A model generated the notes under the pieces. The model did not search any database, had not been told where the DNA came from, and saw only the letters and a program-made list of their open reading frames with translations. This document shows, piece by piece, positions 56,603-64,000 of a stretch of 64,000 bases of DNA. Each line of letters begins with the position of its first letter. Positions within the stretch are counted from its first letter, which is position 1. Location: NCBI GenBank assembly GCA_039602395.1, contig JBCNJP010000006.1, positions 41,131,279 to 41,195,278 on the forward strand, written 5' to 3'. A program made the position numbers and the translations under genes. The DNA is from Deinandra increscens subsp. villosa (taxonomy: Eukaryota; Streptophyta; Magnoliopsida; Asterales; Asteraceae).

Positions 56603-56799
56603 ACTTCGATTCCTACAAGTGTATTGAAACCGGTGATAATCAAGTATTCTCTTATAGAGTGGTTTGTGTTTTTAATTGTTTCAATTGCTATTTTATTATA
56701 TTTTTCGTTTGTTTTTTAATCACCGGATTTCGCACGGTGATTATAGGACTGGATATCGCGTGAGGAACCGTTTTTTATCCATACAATTGGTATCAGAGC

Positions 56800-57645
56800 C
56801 AAGAAAATTCGTTTCAAGGCTCTAGCGATATCGGATTCAAGCTTTATAGAACTAACGGTTTGAGGTTTTGTGTGGTTTTCAGTTCTTTAGCTCGAAACAG
56901 GACGAGTTTGTGCGATTTTGTGCAGGTTTCAAACAAATCAGAAGCAAGAATTTCGAGAATTTTAAGCTTTTCGGTCGAAGTTTGTGGCTTAGTCCATGTT
57001 TCGATCGAGATTACAGCTTTTCAATCCTGATTTGGAGCTTTTCGATCATCTTTCCGATCAGCACCCTCAAGCTTTTCAATCAGCAACTTTGCTTTTCGAT
57101 CGAAAAGTGCCATTCGATCCTGTCAACCCCTTTCTATCAATACCTTTTCGATCAAATATTGTGGCATGTCCCTGTTCAATCTGATAGAAATCATACTTTT
57201 CGATTTGTCATAGACTTTTCGAACGAGCAATCACTATGCCCGATCGAAAAGTGGACTTTTCGATCAAGGCTTCTTGAGCAAGCCCCTTTTCGATCCAAGA
57301 CCTTTTCGATCAAAAACCTACTTTTCAATCCGTACAACCTATTTGACCGGATTCCTACTTTTCGATCCATCTATTCTGCGGTAAAAACCCTATTTCGCAC
57401 TGTTTCACTAAAACACGCGTAACTTGGGCCTTGTTTAGAGTTTGAAGCTCTAATACTAGCCCAAACGACTGTCTCGACGAGCCCCACAACAACCTCCGCC
57501 TAACAGCTAGGGGAGCTTGTTTGGACCCTCAAATTCCACTTCGAAGGCTTCCATTTTTCAGCTTAAAGTTTTTGACACTATTCTTTGAGTAGTGATTTTG
57601 TCGTTTTTTACAAGATTTGCTCTAGAAGTTCATCCAAAGAAGTTC
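56800..57645 (+). promoter_or_regulatory. Copia B leader, second copy
   Basis: Same CTTTTCGATC array and conserved pre-gag block as 42007-42852. Confidence 0.7.
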
Positions 57646-59561
57646 ATGGCACACATTCTACCAGGTACTACTGTATCTACCAGCAACAATGAGATATGTT
57701 GTAATCCCAAGTGTCTTTCCAAAGAATGGGAACGTAAGTTCACAAATGAAACTCTAAATCATGAATCCACTACTAGAGACCTTAGGGAATATCAAGATAA
57801 TGCTAGAGTCTTTAGAGAGAAATTAGAGGCAATAAAATTAGACGTTAGGAGCCTAGAAAGTCGGTTGAGTGACAAGAGCACCTATCTTAAGCTGCCTAAC
57901 TCTAAATTTGAAGAGCTAACCTAGGAGGTTGAGGAACTAAAAGCCAAATTAGGAACATCTTAAACCAAAATAGAGCGTAATGATAAAATTGTTTCAAAAA
58001 TGATGGAAGCTAGTTCCTTGTTTTATAACACTGATGTTAAAATGAGGCATGTTAAAGATAACTCAGGTTAAGGATTTTGAACAGATGAAAAAGATCCAAA
58101 ATCTACACACATTGTTCCTATGCCTTTGATGTATGAGATCATACCTGAACATCAGACTTCACAAACTACACTTGAAATCAAAGCTGAAATTGAAAAGAAA
58201 CTTGCATCATGTCCCATTAAAATGTATGCTCCAGTTTCAAACACTACTGACAATTCTACCTGCTGTGCAGATAAAGTTAGAAAAGAGGCAGGGGTAAAGG
58301 ATGAAAAGCAGAGTCTTAAGAGTCAAACAACTTCTCCTTTTGAAAATTTTGATTGGGAAAAACTTAAATATCGTGTGGTTGAGTCTAGTTTAAAACTGTC
58401 TGAGTCTGAAGTCTTTAACAAACTTCAGTGTGTGGTGGTTTTAATTTTGGCAAGTGTGATGCTAAAACTTTGAGAACTGTTAAAATTTTAAAACGAGGTA
58501 AGGGACCACAGGTTGCTGGTCCTAAACCCTCAAATGCTTGTGGGTTTGGTGTGAAAATTTGTGATTTTGAGAAAGATAATGTTGTGAAAAGTGTTTAGAA
58601 AGTACGGGACGCCAAACCTCATGTTTTTTTCCCGTACTCTGAAGTCATTTCTGCAAATGACCGGTATAAACCGATACAGCGAGAGTACATTTTGACCACC
58701 AAACCTAAAGGCCGAACCCATTGGATTCATAAAAACTGTTCAAAACCCTATTGGCAATCCACTGGACGAAACCAATCTCAGACTCTCGCGTATCCCAAGA
58801 AGAAATCTTGCCATGTGTGTGGAAAGCTTGGACACTTGGCAAGAAATTGCTTACACAAACCATATGAGCTCTATTACCCTAAGAAGTTTTTGCAGAACCC
58901 TGTCTCACAGGGCTAAACACATGTTGGTTCAAAACAAAAGCCTGCACCCTCTAACCCTAAGGTGTAAAAGTCTATACCTCAACAACCAAAGGTACAGAAG
59001 GTGAATAAAAAAGCCAAGCCACCTCAAAAACCAACAAAAAGTGTTTTCAAAACTCAGAAAGTGTGTCACTCTTTTCCAAAACCAGTCTGTTTTTCCAAAC
59101 AAGTCAGTTTTCCAAAACCTGCCAGGTTTACAAAATCAGTTGGTTATTCAAAAACAAGTGCAAGGTGTGAGGAAGAAATGTGGAATGTGCCAATGGTGGT
59201 AAACCAGTTTTACCAGCTAAAAGGGGTGTATAAAAAACACTCTAAACAATTTCAAGATGTCAAAATTGAGAATGAGAATGTTAAGAAAAGTCCACCCAAA
59301 GGTCCTCGGGTGAAGTGGAAAGCGAACCACTATGTCTGGAAAGTTAAGACCAAAGAAGTTCTTGAGAAATCCCAAGATTCCCCAAAACCAGAAATACCTA
59401 AACCAGGTCCGACCAAAAGCAACCTGAAAAAACCCAAAACCAAGGCAGCCACAACTCCAATCCCTAATTTTTCAAAGGGCATGTGTTTAAAAGAATTAAC
59501 TTTCATTGATTCATCAGGTCTACCCAGAACCACAATGGCCTGGGTTCCAATGGCTAACTGA
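57646..59561 (+). pseudogene. gag: Copia B gag, second copy
   Basis: Same reading, stops and zinc knuckle (about 58809-58850) as 42853-44768. All broken frames correspond one to one. Confidence 0.75.
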
Positions 59562-61722
59562 TTTCTCTCACAGTGTGCAGGAACAGTCAAGGAGGACTTC
59601 AATTAACTTATTTGTTTTTGAAAGTGATTGTTCCAGACACAGGAAGGAGGCATCTCTTCACTACATGACATGCATATCTTCAAAGGAAGGTTTGTTCTCC
59701 TTGTGAGAGGTAAAACAAAATCAGCATAGAGAGGTGACATTGTCTGATTTAGATATTTCTTGGTCAAATTGCATGTGATATGTCATTGCTTGCAACAAAA
59801 ACCCAGTTCTGGAAAATTTTCAAATGATAATCTTTGAAGTTAGCTTGGCTAGTTTTAGTAGATACTTAGTGATGTGTCAGTGTGTTCATAAAAAACAAAG
59901 GAAAAAGGAAAAGAGTGTGTTGTTATTAAAAATCAAAAAGCAAGGGGAATAATAGAAAAGATGAAATAGTTGACCTCTCAGAAATTGTATTTTTTTAATT
60001 ATTAATCTTTTGTTTGTGTGTTTGAGAAGGTGGGAAGTGAAATAATCTTCCGATCTGAGAATGACTGACACGCGTAAGGCTGAAGTGAAAGACATGCTCC
60101 AAGGTGATGTGCTCGGTAGGCTCAGTTCCAAAAACAAATGTATGGGTCACAACACTTAAAGATAAAGTATGACATTTGACGGGAAACACACACTTAGGTT
60201 AGTTGCATGTTCTATTTGACTGTGAAATTATTCCCGATACACACGCCAGACTCCAAAGTGTTGAATCGAAAATCTCAAAAAGTCGGCGTCCCCTCTGTTT
60301 TGTGTGAGCAAAGACCTGGGGATGTCAAAGCCGTTAGTCAGTCTCACCTCTGTTTTGGGTAAGTAAAGACCTGGTGTAGACTGTACTAACGTGTTAATCA
60401 GACTTTCCTCTATTTTACATTAGCAAATACCTGGTTAGTCTGTATTAACATGCTTGCAGATCGCTGTATATAATTTACACCCAAAAATGCCAATGTGCAC
60501 AGCAAAAGAGACCCTCTAGCATCCAAAACCCTTTAGCCCTGACTTTGCGACTAGGCTTATGTGTTTGATGAAAGGTTACCACCTGACTGATAAATTCCTC
60601 TGAGTTAAAATCGTACAAGTCTTTGAATATTATCCATATCTCTTAATGATTTGTTTTTTCTCTTCTAAACCAAGTCTCGAGAAAAGATTCAAAACTCTGG
60701 ATACGGGTATGTGAAAATATGTGGTAGGGAATGATTAAGCTTGATAGACTACACATATTAATTACCTAGGATTTGTGTGTGACTATCTTGTGTTCATAAT
60801 TAATATACCTAAAAGATAAATAAGTGACAAACAGCCTGGAAAAGAGGAACATGGGTTTGAAGAGGATCAATATACTAGCAATCACCTAGACGTGTTCGAG
60901 TAACAGATGCTGAAAAGGGTTTCTTAGTTCAGAAAAAGATGGTTTGATCCCAAATAAAACCTTCTGATATGTTTGTTTTTATTTTTAATTCTCTTTTATG
61001 TTATCTTAAGTTTTTATTGTTTATTTTCAACCATGGCCAGGTTAATTTAAAGGTTTTAATATGTTTTTGTGGGTTTTTATGCAGAAAAGTATGCCCCTCC
61101 TCAGAATCTCAGGGGAAATAATGTGAAGAGTCCTCGGGTTCAAGGGAAGTATTTATAGAAAACCCATAACCTGTGTTAGGGTTTTTGGTTAAATAATGCT
61201 AACCTGATAACCAGTCATCATTGTCTGGTTACTGTTTGTTCCATGTTGTGCTTCACAAGTTAAGTCAGAAAAAGACAACTCATGGACAAGAAAGTCAAGG
61301 ACTCAGTTGATCAAAGCACTGATGCTGCTACCGATATAGTTAAAGAACCAACCGGAAAAGGACTTGCCCTATGCTCATGGGAAGTTTGTTGGTTCAAGAA
61401 AAGCTTCCAAAGATTTGAGAAGATACCGTTCACATGTTGAGGGGAAGCAATAGGCATCATTGCAGTTAATGAAGAAAAGATGATTCAGCAAGGACTCAAC
61501 ATGTTTCAAGAAGGAGCAAGTATTTGAGAATCCTCCTCTCATTATTTGCAATTCATGCTGATGCTGATAAAGAGAAAGAGCCATCAAACATCTCTCATGC
61601 TGCCAATGAAGATTGTGCAAGATAAAAGAACTTCATCAACCCATGTTCAAGCCAAGGAGAAGACTGCAAGTCTGACGATTGAAAGTAGAATACATTTAAT
61701 ATCACAAGCCAAGGGGAAGATT
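59562..61722 (+). mobile_element. Copia B non-coding 3' internal region, second copy
   Basis: Matches 44769-46929 with no difference noticed, including the protease-like remnant and the terminal purine tract at 61711-61722. Confidence 0.55.
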
Positions 61723-62242
61723 ATAATGAATAATATGTGGCTTGTGTATTAAATTATCCATTGGCGGACTATTTTGAAGGCCTCTGTGATAGAATAGGTG
61801 AAAATTAGTTGGGTTATGGTTATATTGGGTCATTGGGCCATTTTAGACATGTTTGGGCTCAATTAAAAAGTGTTTAGAGGTAGTTTAGTGGTCCTATAGG
61901 TGCAAATCCATAAATTAGAGAGGGATTAGGGTTTTTAGGAGATTAGCTTGTTCTCCAAGCTAATCCCACCTATAAATAGAACCCCTCTCTAACTAGATTA
62001 GGGTGTTGATTCTACAAGGTGTTGCTAGTGTGTAAATCGTAACCAAAAAGGTTTACGGCTTGGTTTTGGTGTGTTCAACCAGTTTGCAATCAAGAAGTCT
62101 CCTTCATTCTTAATCGGTTTGCATTTCCATTTATTGTTTCTTTCATTATTTTGTTATACTTTTCGATTGTTCTTGAATCACTAGATTCCGTACGGTGATT
62201 ATAGGATCTGATATCCTGTCAGAAACTAGTTTAATCCTTACA
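61723..62242 (+). repeat. Copia B 3' LTR, second copy
   Basis: Corresponds to 46930-47461. Differences from copy 1 begin here: two bases missing near 61727, a C/T change near 62038, and deletions in the CACCTTAATCACC and ATCGCTGTCAG regions. Confidence 0.65.
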
Positions 62243-62415
62243 TGGACCAGAATCACTCCAAAATGACCATTTTTGTGTCAGGAACACTTAGAAATGACCA
62301 AATCTTTAAAAACACGAATTTTTACGATTGGAAAACGTGAAAAAGTATAGAAAAACACCGAAAATACTTCGTTTTCAACAAAACGACACATAAACAAGCT
62401 TAGCAACCAACCACA

Positions 62416-62630
62416 GCTCTGATACCAATTGAAAATTAGCGCGAACGGTCGGATCGTGCACAACTCAAGTCATTTGTATACGAAAACGATAGAAAGGGTG
62501 TAAATAATACTCAATCATTTTATAAATTGGACAAACCAGATTACACAAGGACTCAAAGCATACAAACTTATTTCACACTGCAAAACACACACATAAGCAA
62601 CTCTCTTACAAAATTCTAAACAGCTTAACT
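62416..62630 (-). repeat. Minus-strand copia PBS and truncated LTR, second copy
   Basis: PBS complement GCTCTGATACCA at 62416-62427 and LTR start TGAAAATTAGCG at 62430. The LTR is cut after about 200 bp by the deletion that removes the equivalent of 47851-48437. Confidence 0.6.
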
Positions 62631-63777
62631 ATTTATACTAAAGACCGACCAAGCAAACTAGACTTCACCCGAACTGGCACTTCGGCTGCCAGTTCGTTCC
62701 TGTTTGGGTCAGTTTGGCTGGCCATGGTTACTTCTTGTTTTCTTCACAGTTTCTCTTCAATCTGATCCAGCATTCTGCCATTTCATGTATCAACAATTTC
62801 GCGATTCGATGAAGTGTGTGATGACTTATGACATTATTGATTACTAGAGTCATAATTATGATGAAATTGGCATACGATGACCAAATACGAGAATTCCCGG
62901 TAAATGACGAATCGCGTACCGAAATCGCATAAAAACCAGAAATTGCTTTATTTTCAATTCTAGAAGTCCAATTTGATTCCAAATGATTATAGTTAAGTAT
63001 TTGGTTTCTAGAAATGATTATAAATCATTTAAATCCATTAACTAGGGTATAAACACCTGAAAACTCTTCCGGTTCTTGATAACTCGCAAATCGGTAAATC
63101 GCAAAATTTCAAAACGGGTCAGATTTCTCAATCGGGTAAAATGCTATAGTTAAAAAAATAATTCCACTTAACCCGAATGTGCATACATAATTTCCACTCA
63201 ATAATTCCAACCAAACCCTCATGGGTCAAAGTTATACAGAACATATACTTTCATCCTATGCCACAAACAACTATTATGGCAACTACTATTGTTTCTAACT
63301 TGGGTAATTATTCATACTAGTTAATCAACCCATGATAATGAATACTTTGTAACAATATGAGCGCAACTTAAGTTACCTTTTAGCTTCAAATTGTGAGTTC
63401 CTTGATGACTTGAACTCTCCCCTTGACCACCTATAATTTCTTGAGTATCGAGATTGACAATTCACAATTATGACCATCCATGACACTCAAGTATTACACC
63501 ACATATTAAATTAACCAAAACCGCCTACTTTCAAATTTCACATGTTATAGAATTTGTTCTTTGTATTTTAGTAACGATTCATGCAACTGAAATTCATGCA
63601 TTACACATACATATATCACTCTTATAGTAGATTCCATGCACCAAATCAACTTATTATGTGGCTACAATCTCAACCAACCTAGGGGAAGAACTTACTTAGC
63701 CATATAACCAGGAAATCGCGATGAATCATGTGAAGAATGCTATATGGGGCTCTAATTGGCAAACCCTCTAACCAAAT
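62631..63777. mobile_element. Gypsy-LTR-like sequence, second copy
   Basis: Matches 48438-49581 with a few percent substitutions and ends with the same CAAAT target site (63773-63777). No gene is seen. The minus frame 62728-62982 has no support. Confidence 0.4.
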
Positions 63778-64000
63778 TGTTGCGCATAATCGGTTCATCG
63801 TGTCAAGTATCTGAACAAGACAAAGATGCAAAATGGTTGTTACCCGAAGTCAACAGAAATGATACGAACTGGGACCCGAAGTCACAGTTCATGACTTCCC
63901 GAAGTGACACAATGTGCCACTTCGGGTGAGCTCCAGTTCGGGCAGATCTGCATGCATATAAATAGAATTTGTTCTTTGTATTTTAGTAACAATTGAGAGA
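63778..64000 (+). mobile_element. Copia C 5' LTR, second copy, cut by the window end
   Basis: Starts TGTTGCGCATAATCGG at the same target site as 49582, with the same TATA region. It shows that copia C was present before the unit was duplicated. Confidence 0.85.

Larger units (their letters stand above)
55224..64000 (+). repeat. Tandem duplication unit, copy 2 (runs off the window)
   Basis: Repeats 40431 onward. It includes the copia A leader and gag remnant (55359-56602), truncated copia B LTR (to 56785) with PBS (56788-56799), copia B leader and gag, B 3' LTR, the minus-strand copia PBS and LTR (from 62416, shortened), the gypsy-like segment (62631-63772) and the start of copia C (63778 to window end). 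Confidence 0.85.

Noticed and set aside
40431..62242. The two 6.5-7 kb near-identical blocks as the LTRs of one giant element
   Set aside because: Each block contains its own internal LTR, PBS, leader and gag parts in order, so they are copies of a tandem unit and not LTRs.
7741..62982. tRNA, rRNA or other structural RNA genes
   Set aside because: I looked for tRNA-like A/B boxes and rRNA core motifs by eye and found none. The tRNA-Met-complementary stretches are retrotransposon primer-binding sites.

Overview
The window looks like transposon-dense nuclear DNA of a flowering plant. It is AT-rich and has plant-type splice sites, and copia elements carry primer-binding sites complementary to initiator tRNA-Met. 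CACTA (En/Spm) transposons and exon fragments of ordinary plant genes are also present. The LTR style and the gag-only copia types resemble those of Asteraceae, but that placement is an inference. No intact host gene was found. Two runs of exactly 500 N (6958-7457, 39931-40430) are nominal scaffold gaps, and both cut transposon structures.

Left part (1-23656). A ~2.1-2.5 kb repeat occurs twice (about 406-2628 and 14832-17040). It holds 42-bp and 19-bp minisatellites and ends in a polypurine tract followed by an LTR starting TGTAACAACTCGG. In the first copy that LTR is interrupted by a CACTA-like element (2628 to the gap) carrying a MYB exon fragment and two midasin (MDN1) exon fragments. Next come a minus-strand gypsy LTR (7480-10124) with its polypurine tract, a minus-strand copia remnant (gag 11210-14057, PBS, LTR 14171-14831) inserted at the start of the second repeat copy, and a long LTR (16967-about 19632). 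A gene-free AT-rich stretch follows.

Centre (23657-39930). A large CACTA element begins with CACTA at 23657 and a ~150-bp subterminal tandem array. It carries two divergently transcribed transposase genes: a 12-exon TNPA-type (Transposase_24) gene on the minus strand (24947-28488) and a 3-exon TNP2 gene on the plus strand (32576-36302). Each is nearly intact, with one or two visible lesions. Between them lie a 50-bp-monomer tandem array and two small unknown reading frames. A short GGATGAACT-type motif is iterated in an intron of each transposase gene and in the intergenic region. At 36602 a second CACTA end begins. The segment behind it holds exon fragments, with splice sites kept, of four unrelated host genes: KAS III, a 3-hydroxyisobutyryl-CoA hydrolase-like gene, a heavy-metal-associated HIPP gene and a phospholipase D-like gene. 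This looks like a Pack-CACTA gene-capture element.

Right part (40431-64000). A unit of about 14.8 kb is repeated in tandem (40431 onward, and 55224 to the window end). It contains a chimera of two decayed gag-only copia elements (A and B), a minus-strand copia LTR, and a gypsy-like sequence hosting a complete gag-only copia element C (49582-54758, LTRs of 401 bp, target duplication CAAAT). The first ~6.5 kb of the two copies show no visible difference, while the rest differ by a few percent and by a 587-bp deletion. Elements A, B and C share a conserved block just before gag, preceded by family-specific iterated motifs; in A and C these motifs recur in the LTR next to the TATA box. None of these copia elements shows integrase or reverse transcriptase, so they would depend on enzymes supplied in trans.
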